Notes: generated from the letters alone by a model not told the origin. A stretch of DNA of 64,000 nt from Bacillus sp. (in: firmicutes) (GCA_012842745.1 DUSF01000035.1:434001-498000), one strand, 5' to 3'. Numbered from the stretch's first letter, positions 35,701-46,541 are shown. Numbers and translations are program-made.

Positions 35701-37363
35701 CAATATACTCCTTTCCTTCACTTTTAGAACTGTAATTAATGATCGAAGTAAGGTTATCCATCTTAATTCTTACTTCGCCATCGCTATCAGAATGGAAGAG
35801 AATGTCCTCAATATGCTTTTCAATATTGCCAATCTCAAGCTTTGTTAATATTTCGTCGAGCTCACCAACAACTCTTTCAAAGAGATTAATTTTTTCATAA
35901 AGTAGGTGCAAAATATGCTCCTCAACCGTTCCTTTCGTTGCAAAATTATAAATAAGGACGTCACGGTCTTGTCCTAAGCGATGAATTCTCCCTATACGTT
36001 GTTCGATTCTCATTGGATTCCATGGTAGGTCATAGTTTATAATTCGATTGCAAAATTGCAAGTTGATTCCTTCGCCGCCAGCTTCGGTGGCAATTAAAAC
36101 TTGCACTTTATTTTTAAATAAGTCTCTCATCCAATCTTTTTTGCCTCTGTTAAAGCCACCGCGGTAAGGAACGGAAGTAATGCCATGTTGCTGTAAAAAC
36201 CATTGTAAGTAAACTTGAGTTGCTCGGTATTCTGTAAAGATGATGAATTTGTCAGAGGTATTTTTGATTAATTCCAATACTATTTCAGCTTTTGCATTCG
36301 TTTTTACTGTACTTGCTTTTTCCATTAAATCACGGATAATCGTGAGCATTTGCATGCTAGTTTCTTCTTTTTGCAACATGTTCTTCAATGTCATAAAGGC
36401 AGCTTCACGACTTGAACATACTTCTTTTTGTAGCGTAATTAGGGAGAATTGACTTTTATTTAGCATTGGGTCAGATTTTAAGGCACAAACAGCATCATAA
36501 AAATCTTTTTCTTCTTTTGATAGCTGAATAGGGACGGTTTTAATATGGCGCTTTGTCCACTCCATTCCAGTGTCGCCGCGTCGATTTCGAATCATAACTT
36601 TAGTAATCAACTCTTTTAAATAGTCATTATTTACAACGGAGCGTTCTTTAGCTGAGAAAGACTTTGTGAAGTTAGATTGACTGCCTAAATGTCCCGGTTT
36701 TAACAAAGATACTAAATTAAAAATTTCTTCGACTTTATTTTGGATTGGAGTAGCAGTTAATAATAGACAAAACTTTTTCTTTAAGTTTTGCACAAATTCG
36801 TAGTTTTTCGTTTTATTGTTTTTTAATTTATGCGCCTCATCAATTATGACCATGTCATAGTTTTGGCGATAAATCATTTCTCGATGAGGGTCCCGCTTGG
36901 CTGTATCAATTGATGAAATGACAACATCACATTGCTCCCAAACATAACTTTTCTTTTGGGCAACGGCTGGGATGAAAAACTTTTGGTTCAATTCAGCTTC
37001 CCATTGGGTGACAAGGGAAGCAGGTGCAAGAATAAGTACTTTTTTGACTAAGCCCCTAATCATATATTCTTTCAAAATTAAGCCTGCCTCAATTGTTTTT
37101 CCAAGTCCCACCTCATCAGCAAGAATGGCTTTTCCATTCATTTTCTCCAACACCGTTTGTGCTGCTTCAATTTGATGTGGTAGTGGTGTGAGCTGCGGTA
37201 AAAATTTAGGGGCAATTAAGCCTTCAAACTCATCAATGACCATATGCTCCTCTATTTCATAGGCTAATTTAAAAAGGTCCCAGTTCGCCCAAGGCCCGTC
37301 ATCTTCTATTTTTCTAAAAAATTCATCGTGCCATGTTTGATCAAATTCAATGTCTATATGCAT
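35678..37363 (-). CDS. yqhH: SNF2-type DEAD/DEAH helicase (YqhH)
   Basis: A 561-residue Swi2/Snf2-family ATPase, likely acting on DNA or RNA polymerase complexes as the related RapA does. Motif I D-E-V-G-L-G-K-T-I-E-A-G near residue 90, DEAH near 170, L-T-A-T-P motif III, and the C-terminal helicase lobe with A-G-G-E-G-I-N-L-Q and Q-R-I-G-R-I-H-R-L-G-Q are intact. Start at ATG 37363 after GGAAAGGAG. It is divergent from gcvT, as in B. subtilis. Confidence 0.92.
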   Translation of the reverse strand: MHIDIEFDQTWHDEFFRKIEDDGPWANWDLFKLAYEIEEHMVIDEFEGLIAPKFLPQLTPLPHQIEAAQTVLEKMNGKAILADEVGLGKTIEAGLILKEYMIRGLVKKVLILAPASLVTQWEAELNQKFFIPAVAQKKSYVWEQCDVVISSIDTAKRDPHREMIYRQNYDMVIIDEAHKLKNNKTKNYEFVQNLKKKFCLLLTATPIQNKVEEIFNLVSLLKPGHLGSQSNFTKSFSAKERSVVNNDYLKELITKVMIRNRRGDTGMEWTKRHIKTVPIQLSKEEKDFYDAVCALKSDPMLNKSQFSLITLQKEVCSSREAAFMTLKNMLQKEETSMQMLTIIRDLMEKASTVKTNAKAEIVLELIKNTSDKFIIFTEYRATQVYLQWFLQQHGITSVPYRGGFNRGKKDWMRDLFKNKVQVLIATEAGGEGINLQFCNRIINYDLPWNPMRIEQRIGRIHRLGQDRDVLIYNFATKGTVEEHILHLLYEKINLFERVVGELDEILTKLEIGNIEKHIEDILFHSDSDGEVRIKMDNLTSIINYSSKSEGKEYIDAAARYS

Positions 37364-37548
37364 AGAATCGCTCCTTTCCATATTTATCTAGGGGTGAGCC
37401 CGTATAGTTGTAAAATTTTTAATCAATCGGAAATGATTGCGAGCCTGTTTGATTATTCAAAAAATATTTGCCGAACACACCTATTTATTGTAGGATAGTA
37501 GTATATTTGTGAAATAGTATGTCCCAATTTAGGAAAATTATATATGAT

Positions 37549-37680
37549 GCGAATGATAGCAAGGGGAGAGACCGCTAGTATAAAATAGGTGGCGCCGAAG
37601 GAGCAAGCAACAAAATGCAGTTGTGAATCTCTCAGGCAAAAAGACTCTTGTTGGACGCAACTCTGAAGAGTGGTAACATG
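37549..37680 (+). promoter_or_regulatory. Glycine riboswitch, single aptamer
   Basis: Conserved glycine-aptamer blocks are visible: AGCAAGGGGAGAGACC, GGCGCCGAAGGAGCAA, GAATCTCTCAGGCAAAA-GACTCTTG and GGACGCAACTCTGAAGAG. B. subtilis gcvT has two tandem aptamers. Here the sequence passes straight from the end of aptamer I to GACAGAGAA, the usual end of aptamer II, and on to the terminator at 37681. Glycine binding is expected to prevent termination and switch on gcvT-gcvPA-gcvPB. Confidence 0.92.
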
Positions 37681-37722
37681 ACAGAGAAATGCAAGATTTT
37701 TTGTGTTTCTCTGTTTTTTTTT
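37681..37722 (+). terminator. Expression-platform terminator of the glycine riboswitch
   Basis: ACAGAGAAA (37681-37689) pairs with TTTCTCTGT (37706-37714), followed by nine T. It lies just after the aptamer and ahead of gcvT, as needed for glycine-controlled read-through. Confidence 0.88.
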
Positions 37723-37748
37723 ATATAAAAAAAACAAGGAGGGGTTTC

Positions 37749-38852
37749 ATGTCTGAGCTAAAAACTACACCGTTGTTTCCGCTATACGGAGAGTACGGTG
37801 CCAAAACAATTGATTTTGGAGGATGGGATTTACCTGTACAATTTACTTCAATTAAAGAAGAGCATGAGGCAGTCCGTGCAAAAGCAGGTTTGTTTGATGT
37901 GTCACATATGGGTGAAATCGAAATAAGAGGCGAAAATAGTGTAGCCTTTTTGCAAAAGATGATGACAAATGATATTAGCGCCATGAATAGTGGCGATTGC
38001 ATCTATACGGCGATGTGCTATGAAAACGGCGGTACCGTTGATGACCTTTTAGTCTATAAAAAAGCGGATAGTGATTATTTGCTTGTTGTCAATGCTGCCA
38101 ATACTGAAAAAGACTATGAATGGCTTAAAAAGCATATTATTGAAAATGTTGAAGTCATAAATATATCAAGTGAGATTGCTCTCCTAGCCTTACAAGGACC
38201 GCTATCACCACAAGTATTACAAAAATTAACATCTTTTGATCTTAATGATATTCGAACCTTTAAGTTTGCTGAAAATGTTGAAGTAGATGGTGTAAAGGTA
38301 CTGATTTCACGGACAGGATATACTGGTGAAGATGGTTTTGAAATTTATTGTGATGCAAAAGAAGCGCAAAACTTGTGGAAAAAGATTTTAGAAGCTGGCT
38401 CTGAGCTTGGTGTGCAGCCAATTGGTTTAGGTGCGCGTGATACGCTCCGATTCGAGGCTAGACTTGCTTTATATGGCCAAGAATTAGACGAAACAATATC
38501 TCCACTTGAAGCGGGGGTTGGCTTTGCTGTCAAGCTAAATAAAGAAGCTGATTTTATTGGAAAAGAAGCATTGAAAAAACAAAAAGAAGAGGGGCTATCA
38601 CGTAAAATTGTTGGCATCGAAATGATTGAGCGCGGCATCCCACGACATGGATATAGAGTGTATAGTGGTGAAAAGGAAATTGGCTATATTACATCAGGAA
38701 CACAGTCACCAACATTAAATAAATCAATCGGTCTTGCTTTAATTAGTAGCGAAAACACAAATATTGGAACTGAAATTAATGTGGAAGTCCGACCAAATAA
38801 ATTTGCGAAAGCGAAGGTTGTGTCTACACCATTTTATAGACGAGAGAAGTAA
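37749..38852 (+). CDS. gcvT: Glycine cleavage system T protein (aminomethyltransferase)
   Basis: Transfers the methylene group from aminomethyl-lipoyl GcvH to THF, releasing ammonia. The 367-residue protein has [10 protein letters not shown] near 24, F-D-V-S-H-M-G-E near 55 and [11 protein letters not shown] near 190 with the catalytic Asp region. The ATG at 37749 follows AAGGAGGGG; the frame opening at 37689 lies inside the terminator and is rejected. Confidence 0.95.
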   Translation: MSELKTTPLFPLYGEYGAKTIDFGGWDLPVQFTSIKEEHEAVRAKAGLFDVSHMGEIEIRGENSVAFLQKMMTNDISAMNSGDCIYTAMCYENGGTVDDLLVYKKADSDYLLVVNAANTEKDYEWLKKHIIENVEVINISSEIALLALQGPLSPQVLQKLTSFDLNDIRTFKFAENVEVDGVKVLISRTGYTGEDGFEIYCDAKEAQNLWKKILEAGSELGVQPIGLGARDTLRFEARLALYGQELDETISPLEAGVGFAVKLNKEADFIGKEALKKQKEEGLSRKIVGIEMIERGIPRHGYRVYSGEKEIGYITSGTQSPTLNKSIGLALISSENTNIGTEINVEVRPNKFAKAKVVSTPFYRREK

Positions 38853-38864
38853 GGGGGCCTTAGA

Positions 38865-40211
38865 ATGAAATATCGGTATTTGCCAATGACAGAACAAGAT
38901 AAAGAGGGAATGTTAGATGCGATTGGAATTGCCTCAATTGACGAATTATTTGCTGATATTCCTGAAGATGTGCAGTTTAAAGGGGAATTAAATTTAAAAG
39001 CTCCTTTAGCTGAGCATGAATTAATGAAGGAATTTTCAAGATTAGCAGGATTAAATAAGGATCTTAAAGCTCATGTTTCGTTTTTAGGAGCAGGCGTATA
39101 TGACCACTATATTCCAGTGGTTGTTGACCATGTGATTTCAAGATCAGAATTTTACACGGCTTATACACCGTACCAGCCGGAAATTTCGCAAGGCGAGCTG
39201 CAAGCAATCTTTGAATTTCAGACGATGGTATGTGAATTAACGGGCATGGAAGTTGCCAACTCCTCGATGTATGACGGTGGCACAGCATTAGCGGAAGCAG
39301 CGGCATTAAGTGCAGGGCAAACGAATCGTAAAAAAATTCTTGTTTCAAAGGCTGTTCATCCAGAATACCGAACAGTACTAGAAACATATGCACGAGGACA
39401 GCATTTAGAGGTAATCGAAGTAGGTACTGAAAATGGTACAACTGATTTAGAAGATTTAAAAAATAAAATGACAGATGATGTTGCTTGCTTTGTTGTCCAA
39501 TATCCAAACTTTTTCGGACAAGTTGAGCCGTTAAAGGAAATCGAGGACATCGTCCATTCCAATAAAGCAATGTTTGTTGTTTCAAGTAATCCGTTGGCAC
39601 TAGGAGTATTAACGCCTCCAGGTGAGTTTGGAGCCGATATCGTCGTTGGTGACGTGCAACCATTTGGAATCCCAGCACAGTTCGGCGGTCCGCATTGCGG
39701 CTATTTCGCTGTGACGAAAAAATTGGTGAGAAAAGTGCCGGGACGACTTATTGGGCAGACAGTTGACCAAGATGGAAAACGTGGCTTCGTTCTTACGCTA
39801 CAGGCGCGCGAACAACATATCCGTCGTGAAAAAGCAACTTCAAATATTTGTTCGAATCAAGCTCTGAATGCATTGGCAGCTGCTGTAGCGATGACAGCTT
39901 TAGGCAAAAAAGGCTTGAAGGAAATGGCTCTGCAAAATATCGCCAAAGCGCAATATGCTAAGAAACAGCTGGAAGGGGCAGGTTTTAGCTCTCCGTTTAC
40001 AGGCCCATTCTTTAATGAGTTTGTTATTGATTGCAAAAAATCTGTAAACGAAGTAAATGATCAATTGCTGCAAAAAGGAATCATTGGCGGCTATGATTTA
40101 GGATGCGATTACGCTGAACTTTCTAACCATATGTTGATTGCCGTAACAGAGTTAAGAACAAAAGAAGAAATTGATTTGTTTGTGAAGGAAATGGAGGGGT
40201 ACCATGTCTAA
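38865..40211 (+). CDS. gcvPA: Glycine dehydrogenase (decarboxylating) subunit 1
   Basis: The N-terminal half of the P protein, which with GcvPB decarboxylates glycine and loads GcvH. 448 aa, opening M-K-Y-R-Y-L-P-M-T, with F-L-G-A-G-x-Y-D-H-Y and [11 protein letters not shown] near 100, typical of the family. It has the PLP-fold without the PLP lysine, which is in GcvPB. Starts 12 bp after gcvT and overlaps gcvPB by 8 bp. Confidence 0.95.
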   Translation: MKYRYLPMTEQDKEGMLDAIGIASIDELFADIPEDVQFKGELNLKAPLAEHELMKEFSRLAGLNKDLKAHVSFLGAGVYDHYIPVVVDHVISRSEFYTAYTPYQPEISQGELQAIFEFQTMVCELTGMEVANSSMYDGGTALAEAAALSAGQTNRKKILVSKAVHPEYRTVLETYARGQHLEVIEVGTENGTTDLEDLKNKMTDDVACFVVQYPNFFGQVEPLKEIEDIVHSNKAMFVVSSNPLALGVLTPPGEFGADIVVGDVQPFGIPAQFGGPHCGYFAVTKKLVRKVPGRLIGQTVDQDGKRGFVLTLQAREQHIRREKATSNICSNQALNALAAAVAMTALGKKGLKEMALQNIAKAQYAKKQLEGAGFSSPFTGPFFNEFVIDCKKSVNEVNDQLLQKGIIGGYDLGCDYAELSNHMLIAVTELRTKEEIDLFVKEMEGYHV

Positions 40212-41661
40212 ACACGATCAGCCATTAATTTTTGAAATTACGAAAGAAGGCAGAGTTGGCTATAGCCTTCCACCATTAGATGTTCCGGAAATCAATGTAG
40301 GAGAACTGTTAGATAGTGCCTATATTCGCAAAACAGAGCCTGAATTGCCAGAAGTGTCTGAGTTAGATATTATGCGCCATTACACTGCTTTATCAAGAAG
40401 AAACCATGGCGTGGATTCCGGCTTCTATCCACTTGGTTCCTGTACGATGAAATATAATCCGAAGGTAAATGAAGCGATTGTGCGTTTACCTGGATTTAGT
40501 CATATTCATCCATATCAAGATGAAAAGACGGTTCAAGGTGCATTGGAGTTAATGTATGAATTACAAAATGACCTTGCTGAAATTACTGGGATGGACAAGG
40601 TGACATTACAGCCTGCAGCAGGTGCACATGGTGAATGGACAGGACTGATGTTAATTCGCGCTTATCATGAAGCAAACGGTGATTTTGACCGTACAAAGGT
40701 GATTGTTCCTGATTCTGCTCACGGAACAAATCCTGCTTCTGCAACGGTAGCTGGCTTTGACTCGATTACTGTAAAATCAGATGAAAATGGTCTAGTAGAC
40801 TTAGAGGATTTAAAGCAGGTTGTAGGACGAGATACTGCTGCCTTAATGCTGACAAATCCGAACACATTGGGATTATTTGAAAAGCATATCGTTGAGATGG
40901 CAAAAATAGTACATGAAGCTGGTGGTAAGCTTTACTATGATGGAGCGAACTTAAATGCTATTTTAGGAAAAGCACGTCCAGGTGATATGGGCTTTGATGT
41001 CGTCCATTTAAATCTTCATAAAACTTTTACAGGCCCTCATGGCGGCGGTGGACCTGGTTCTGGTCCTGTAGGCGTAAAAGCTGATTTAGTACCGTTTTTA
41101 CCGGTGCCTTTAGCGGAAAAAAATGAAGAAGGCTATTATCTCGATTACAATAAACCGCAAACAATTGGCCGTGTCAAACCTTTCCATGGTAATTTTGGCA
41201 TCTATGTTCGTGCTTATGCTTATATTCGCACGATGGGTCCGGAGGGATTAAGGCTTGTATCAGAATATGCTGTTTTAAACGCTAATTATATGATGAGGCG
41301 CTTAGCTCCATATTTTGACCTGCCACATGATACACATTGTAAGCATGAGTTCGTTCTATCTGGCCGCCGCCAGAAAAAACTCGGTGTTCGTACATTAGAT
41401 ATGGCGAAGCGGTTACTGGACTTTGGTTACCATCCACCTACCATTTATTTTCCGCTGAATGTTGAGGAATGTATGATGATTGAACCAACTGAAACGGAAT
41501 CTAAGGAAACGCTTGATGAGTTTATTGACGTGATGATTCAAATTGCAAAAGAGGTTGAGGAGACACCAGAAGTTGTTCAAGAAGCACCGCATAATACTGT
41601 TGTTAAACGTCTTGATGAAACATTGGCAGCAAGAAAACCAGTGCTTCGTTACGAAAAATAA
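40204..41661 (+). CDS. gcvPB: Glycine dehydrogenase (decarboxylating) subunit 2
   Basis: Catalytic PLP-binding half of the P protein, 485 aa. The PLP lysine lies in N-L-H-K-T-F followed by the glycine-rich loop G-P-H-G-G-G-G-P-G near residue 275. [11 protein letters not shown] near 100 is also conserved. GGAGGGG precedes the ATG inside gcvPA, so the subunits are made in equal amounts. The GcvH gene is not in this window. Confidence 0.95.
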   Translation: MSKHDQPLIFEITKEGRVGYSLPPLDVPEINVGELLDSAYIRKTEPELPEVSELDIMRHYTALSRRNHGVDSGFYPLGSCTMKYNPKVNEAIVRLPGFSHIHPYQDEKTVQGALELMYELQNDLAEITGMDKVTLQPAAGAHGEWTGLMLIRAYHEANGDFDRTKVIVPDSAHGTNPASATVAGFDSITVKSDENGLVDLEDLKQVVGRDTAALMLTNPNTLGLFEKHIVEMAKIVHEAGGKLYYDGANLNAILGKARPGDMGFDVVHLNLHKTFTGPHGGGGPGSGPVGVKADLVPFLPVPLAEKNEEGYYLDYNKPQTIGRVKPFHGNFGIYVRAYAYIRTMGPEGLRLVSEYAVLNANYMMRRLAPYFDLPHDTHCKHEFVLSGRRQKKLGVRTLDMAKRLLDFGYHPPTIYFPLNVEECMMIEPTETESKETLDEFIDVMIQIAKEVEETPEVVQEAPHNTVVKRLDETLAARKPVLRYEK

Positions 41662-41667
41662 TGAGTA

Positions 41668-41696
41668 AGAGGCTGACTTTCGCCAGCCTCTTTTAT
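41668..41696. terminator. Terminator after the gcv operon
   Basis: AGAGGCTG (41668-41675) pairs with CAGCCTCT (41684-41691), followed by TTTTATTTC TTTTT. Its tail overlaps the end of the converging yqhL gene. Confidence 0.8.
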
Positions 41697-42076
41697 TTCT
41701 TTTTAATTTTACCTGTCCACGTTTTAAAGCCGCCTTTAAGATGACTGATGTCGGTGCATCCTAATCGTTTTAAAATACCAGCAGCTTGAGCGCTACGCAT
41801 TCCTTGTTGACAATATAGATAAACAGGCCGATCTATGCGAATTTCTGCCTTTCGCATCCGAAGCTGACTAAGCGGGATATTACGTGCTCCTAAAATATGA
41901 CCAGCTTCATACTCGTTCGGCTCACGGACATCGATCAATTGGGCTTTACGGTAGCCAGCTATAAATTCGTCTTGGTTTAGTGTTTTCAAGTACCTTTTTT
42001 GATATAATTTAGTGCCGAAAAAGTATGCGGCCATTACGATAATTGTGATGATTAGTATTGTCGTTCCTGTTCCCAT
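41693..42076 (-). CDS. yqhL: Membrane-anchored rhodanese-like protein (YqhL)
   Basis: A 127-residue sulphurtransferase-like protein: one N-terminal membrane helix (near 3-24), then a rhodanese domain with I-D-V-R-E-P-N-E-Y near 50 and the active cysteine in Y-C-Q-Q-G-M-R-S near 88. The loop has the six-residue size of single-domain rhodaneses. ATG 42076 after GAGAGGGG is chosen over an in-frame upstream start at 42106. Confidence 0.9.
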   Translation of the reverse strand: MGTGTTILIITIIVMAAYFFGTKLYQKRYLKTLNQDEFIAGYRKAQLIDVREPNEYEAGHILGARNIPLSQLRMRKAEIRIDRPVYLYCQQGMRSAQAAGILKRLGCTDISHLKGGFKTWTGKIKKK

Positions 42077-42269
42077 TCGAAAAACCCCTCTCTCTTTCAA
42101 AAGCAAAACGTCCTCTTACATTATATAAAGGAATGGTAAGAGAAGCAAAGAAAATAGTAAAATTACTTTAGTCGTATTGCAGAACGATAAACATCAGTAT
42201 TTTGAGATTAGTCGATTTTTTGCTAGACTAAATGGCAACTTCATATAATGACAAGGAGTAACTAATCAT

Positions 42270-43106
42270 ATGAAAAAAGAGGTATGGTACTTTTTAGATT
42301 CCGAAAATTGTACGCCAAGCTTTAATATGGCATGTGATGAAGCGTTGTTAATGTGGCATAGTGAAGGGAAAATTGGACCAACGATTCGCTTTTATGGCTG
42401 GAACCCGCCAACATTGTCAATCGGCTATTTTCAAACAGTTGAAAAAGAAATTAATTTGGATGCCGTAAGAGACCAGCAACTTGGTTTTGTGCGCAGGCCT
42501 ACGGGTGGCAGGGCTGTTTTGCATGACATGGAATTGACATATAGCGTCATTGTCTCAGAAGCCCATCCGAAAATGCCGCAATCGGTTACGGAAGCTTATC
42601 GCGTAATCTCACAAGGAATATTGGAAGGTTTTAAAGAACTTGGACTTGATGCTTATTTTGCTATTCCAGCAACTTCTGGTGAGTTAGAAGAATTGAAAAA
42701 TCCAAGGTCCTCCGTTTGTTTTGATGCACCATCGTGGTATGAACTAGTCGTTGAAGGAAGAAAAGTTGCTGGCAGTGCGCAAACGCGACAAAAAGGGGTC
42801 ATTTTGCAGCATGGATCAATCTTACTAGATATAGATGAGAAAAAATTATTTAGCCTATTTAAGTATAAAAATGAGAGAATGAAAGAACGGATGAAGGCAG
42901 CCTTTAAAAATAAAGCCGTTTCTATTAATCAGTTAACAGATAAACAAGTAACAATCAAACAAGCAAAACAAGCTTTTAAAATTGGCTTTCAAAAAGGACT
43001 TGAAATTGAACTTGAACCATTTATACTTAGTGAGGGACAATTAAATATAATCAAAAGCATTGAAGAAGAAAAATATGCAAATGATGAGTGGAATTTTCGA
43101 AAATGA
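42270..43106 (+). CDS. lipM: Octanoyltransferase LipM
   Basis: Moves octanoyl from acyl carrier protein to GcvH, the first step of lipoate assembly in Bacillus. 278 aa of the BPL/LplA fold: A-C-D-E-A-L-L near 25, [15 protein letters not shown] near 45, R-R-P-T-G-G-R-A-V near 78, and the Cys of S-S-V-C-F-D near 150. AAGGAGTAACTAATCAT precedes the ATG. Function connects with the gcv operon just upstream. Confidence 0.95.
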   Translation: MKKEVWYFLDSENCTPSFNMACDEALLMWHSEGKIGPTIRFYGWNPPTLSIGYFQTVEKEINLDAVRDQQLGFVRRPTGGRAVLHDMELTYSVIVSEAHPKMPQSVTEAYRVISQGILEGFKELGLDAYFAIPATSGELEELKNPRSSVCFDAPSWYELVVEGRKVAGSAQTRQKGVILQHGSILLDIDEKKLFSLFKYKNERMKERMKAAFKNKAVSINQLTDKQVTIKQAKQAFKIGFQKGLEIELEPFILSEGQLNIIKSIEEEKYANDEWNFRK

Positions 43107-43132
43107 GCGAAAAACGCCTGAGAATTTTGTCG

Positions 43133-43162
43133 AAAATGTGGTACAAAAGCCACATTTTTTTG
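43133..43162 (+). terminator. Terminator after lipM
   Basis: AAAATGTGG (43133-43141) pairs with CCACATTTT (43150-43158), followed by T. Confidence 0.85.
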
Positions 43163-43323
43163 TTTGTTTCTCCAAAAAATACGATAAAATCTCGTTTTTA
43201 TTTTGCAAACAAGAAAATTTTCCTTTTTTCGTGGTAATTATCGAAAATTGTAATTTAATCTTTATTTTTCTCTTATTTTCAATGAATTACTAGTTTGACA
43301 AAATTATCTTTTTTAGATCGCTT

Positions 43324-43370
43324 ATCAATATGTAGTATGTCAGATAATATCGCAGATACTATATATTGAT
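43324..43370 (+). promoter_or_regulatory. Pair of NrdR boxes upstream of nrdJ
   Basis: Two 16-bp sites, ATCAATATGTAGTATG (43324-43339) and GATACTATATATTGAT (43355-43370), are near-identical when one is inverted (14 of 16) and resemble the NrdR box ACACWATATMTWGTGT. Their centres are 31 bp apart, the spacing known for NrdR pairs. They lie 110 bp before nrdJ, so NrdR repression is expected. Apart from these and the lipM terminator, the 374-bp gap 43107-43480 is A/T-rich without a recognisable gene. Confidence 0.7.
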
Positions 43371-43480
43371 TTAAAGTGAATGTTATGATACTGTAAGTGT
43401 ATTGAAAAACAGCTAGATAAAACTACTAGTATTCATTACCATGTGGTTTATTTTTATTACTAGTTTTAAGGGGAGATGAA

Positions 43481-46298
43481 ATGATGGTGACGGCTGCTGC
43501 CGAAAGAATGATGGTTGATGTTGAAAGGTTGAATAAGGACATTGCATTATTCCCACAAGTACATGAAATAACAAAGGATATGAAACTGACACATAAAGGT
43601 GTATCACGGCTTGTAATGTTAGATCGGTATGCTTTTAAAGATACTGAAAAAATTACGCTAACAACCGGGGATTTTGTTGTTTTGACAATTAAAGAAGATC
43701 CAAAGTTTCCCGCACGTGGCACTGGGTATATTCAAGATATTGATTGGGAGCATAATAAAGCAGTTGTTTTGGTTGAGGAAGAATTTCGTGGGGTTTTTGA
43801 AACTGAAAAGGAAATGAAGACAGGCCTTATCACACGCTCTCTTGATGTCATTGAAAAGCCGCTTGAAATTTACTTTGAACAAATAGCCAAACGTGTCGCA
43901 ACTGGCCTAGCGGCTGTTGAAGAGACGGTAGACAAGCGTCAGGAATGGTTTCAAAAATTTTATGAAGAACTTGCAAGTTTGAACTTTATTCCAGCAGGCC
44001 GTGTCCTCTATGGCGCAGGTTCTGATACAGCGGTAACTTTCTTTAATTGTTACGTTATGCCATTTGTTCAGGATTCAAGAGGTGGCATTTCTGAACATCG
44101 CACCCAGGTAATGGAAATTATGAGCCGTGGCGGCGGTGTTGGTACAAACGGTTCAACACTAAGACCGCGCAACACGCTTGCAAAAGGCGTCAACGGCAAG
44201 TCCTCTGGCTCTGTTTCATGGTTAGATGATATTGCGAAGCTCACACATTTAGTAGAGCAGGGTGGGTCGCGCCGGGGTGCTCAGATGATTATGCTGGCGG
44301 ACTGGCATCCAGATATCGTAGAATTTATCATCTCAAAAATGCAAAACCCGAGAATATTACGATTCTTAATTGATAATACAGAAGATGAGCATATTAAAAA
44401 GCTTGCTAAAGATAAGCTGAAATTTACGCCGTTATCAGAAACGGAAAGAGCGATGTATCAAGGAATTGTAAATTATAAAGCAATTCCTGGAACTGGTGGT
44501 TTTTCAGACAAAGTGATCCGTGAAGCGGAGGATAAGCTTGAAACAGGAGGACATTATAGCGTTCATAATTCGGAATTTTTAACAGGTGCCAATATTTCCG
44601 TTTGTTTAACAAAGGAATTTATGGATGCTGTTGAAAAAGATGAATATTACGATTTAAAGTTCCCAGATGTTGAAAATTACAACCAAGTGGAAATGAAAAT
44701 CTACAATGAAGAATGGCATAAAGTAGGCGATGTCCGCGAATGGGAAAAGCTTGGACATAGAGTTCGAGTATACCGGAAAATTCGTGCAAAAGAGCTTTGG
44801 AATTTAATTAACATTTGTGCAACATATTCAGCAGAGCCAGGCATTTTCTTTATCGATAATGCGAATGATATGACAAATGCACGTGCATATGGTCATCAAG
44901 TAGTTGCAACAAATCCGTGTGGTAGAGAATAGTTTGCCTCACGTTAAACACTGCGGAATTAAGCGGGGAATCTGAGATGACAACCCGAACCGAAGGCTGG
45001 TGAAAGACCAGTCAGGGGCAACGCATACGAGCTGACCGGTAACAGGAATAAAGCTCGCACGAGGCCGCAGCGCTAATGACGCATATTTACCATTAGTGAA
45101 AATATATGCTGAACTTACACGAATAAGGAAGTGTAAGAATCAAAGGATAAAAAGCCTTTGAGATAACAAACTTTTGGAACAACCTCTCGCACCATACAGT
45201 GTTTGTAACTTGGCTGCCGTAAACCTTGGCCAAATGGCAGACAAAGAAAAGAAAGTTGTTGATTTTGACAAGCTTAGAGAAACAGTCCGTGTTGGCGTAA
45301 GAATGCAGGATAATGTAATTAACGCAACACCATACTTCCTTGAGCAAAACAAAAAACAAGCTTTAGGAGAACGCCGCGTTGGCCTTGGTGTTATGGGCTT
45401 GCATGATCTCTTAATTTATTGTGAAACAGAATACGGTTCACAGGAAGGTAACGAGCTAGTTGATAAAATATTTGAGACGATTGCAACTGAAGCATATCAA
45501 GCATCAGTAGCACTAGCAAAAGAAAAAGGTAGCTTCCCATTCCTAGTTGGTGAAACGGAAGCAGAAACAAATCGTCTAAGAACAGCATTTACGGAAACGG
45601 GCTATATGAAAAAAATGCCTGAGGAAATCCGTCAGCAAATTCTAGAAAACGGTATTAGAAATTCACATTTACTAACTGTTGCTCCTACGGGATCCACAGG
45701 GACAATGGTTGGCGTGAGTACCGGTCTTGAACCTTACTTCTCATTCTCGTACTACCGAAGCGGTCGCTTAGGTAAGTTTATTGAAGTAAAAGCTGATATC
45801 CTTCAAGAATATTTAGATAAGCATCCAGAAGCAGATCCGGAAAAATTACCAAAATGGTTTATATCTGCAATGGATTTAAAACCAGAAGCACATGCTGATG
45901 TACAATGTGTAATTCAACGCTGGGTAGACAGCTCGATTAGTAAAACTGTAAATGCCCCTAAAGGCTACTCTGTTGAGCAAGTTGAAAAAGTTTATGAAAG
46001 ATTATACAAAGGCGGAGCTAAAGGTGGAACAGTTTATGTTGATGGCAGCCGCGACGCTCAAGTATTAACACTTAAAGCTGAAGAAAACAGCTTCGATGAT
46101 GTTGCATTTGATAAAGTGCCACATGAACAGCCACGTGTTGTATTAGTTGATACAATTAGTGACCTTCGCTCTACAGATGTAACAATCGGAAATGAAGTAG
46201 GAAATACTTGTCCGGTTTGCCGCAAAGGTAAAGTTAAAGAAATCGGTGGATGCAACACATGTACAAACTGTGGCGCACAGCTTAAATGTGGTTTATAA
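43481..46298 (+). CDS. nrdJ: Adenosylcobalamin-dependent ribonucleotide reductase (class II), interrupted by an intron
   Basis: Makes deoxyribonucleotides without oxygen dependence, using B12. The coding exons are 43481-44923 and 45177-46298; joined they encode 854 aa. Exon 1 ends T-N-P-C-G and exon 2 begins E-Q-P-L-A-P-Y, rebuilding the active-site motif N-P-C-G-E. Exon 1 holds F-N-C-Y near 190 with the redox cysteine region, and exon 2 ends in a zinc-ribbon-like C-P-V-C ... C-x-x-C-x-x-C and the tail K-C-G-L. Unspliced, translation stops at a UAG at 44930. The start follows GGGGAGA. NrdR boxes lie upstream. Confidence 0.93.
44924..45176 (+). ncRNA. ORF-less group I intron in nrdJ
   Basis: A 253-nt insert. 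The 5' exon ends in U and the intron ends in G, as in group I introns. P1: exon CGTGTGGT (44916-44923) pairs with the guide GCCTCACG (44936-44943) with the required G-U at the splice site and one U-U mismatch. P10: GTTT (44932-44935) pairs with the 3' exon GAAC. P7: CAGCG (45068-45072) with TGCTG (45107-45111), P3: CGTTA (44942-44946) with TAATG (45074-45078). P9 hairpins: CTTACAC/GTGTAAG and CAAAGG/CCTTTG. AAAATATA fits J8/7. No homing endonuclease is encoded. Pairings were found by eye. Confidence 0.85.
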
Positions 46299-46340
46299 AA
46301 AAGACCCAAGAAATTTGAAAAATATTCATCAAAAAGGTAG

Positions 46341-46373
46341 CCCAAATCGCATATTGATTTGGGTTATTTTTTT
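46341..46373 (+). terminator. Terminator after nrdJ
   Basis: CCCAAATC (46341-46348) pairs with GATTTGGG (46356-46363), followed by TTATTTTTTT. Confidence 0.88.
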
Positions 46374-46508
46374 ATGCAACAAAAAAGTGACTTATTAAGA
46401 TTGTGAAGGAAAATACTTAAATAAACGGGTTAGTTCAACTAGAGATTAGGGGGAATTGTAAAAATGCCCAAAATACCGGACCCTTTTTTAATTATATTAT
46501 ATGATAAA

Positions 46509-46526
46509 TGTCCAATACTTTGGACA
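46509..46526 (+). promoter_or_regulatory. Palindrome overlapping the leader of the Xre gene
   Basis: TGTCCA (46509-46514) and TGGACA (46521-46526) are perfect arms of an 18-bp palindrome ending 15 bp before the Xre start codon. It may be the operator through which the small regulator represses itself and the deformylase gene; this is inferred from position only. Confidence 0.4.
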
Positions 46527-46541
46527 AATGAGGTAATAAGT

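Noticed and set aside
45068-45111. CGCTAATG/CATTAGTG hairpin in the nrdJ insert, and CTGCGG/CCGCAG pairing, as the main helices
   Set aside because: They are strong pairings but exclude the P7/P3 pairing that fits the conserved group I core. They may be alternative folds, so they were not used to define the intron.
44930-45176. nrdJ as a simple frameshifted or nonsense pseudogene
   Set aside because: The break is a 253-nt insertion with group I splice-site features, and removing it rebuilds the conserved N-P-C-G-E-Q-P-L motif exactly in frame.
44924-45176. Intein or group II intron in nrdJ
   Set aside because: The insert has an early in-frame stop and is too short for an intein. It lacks the GUGYG start and a domain V hairpin needed for group II.
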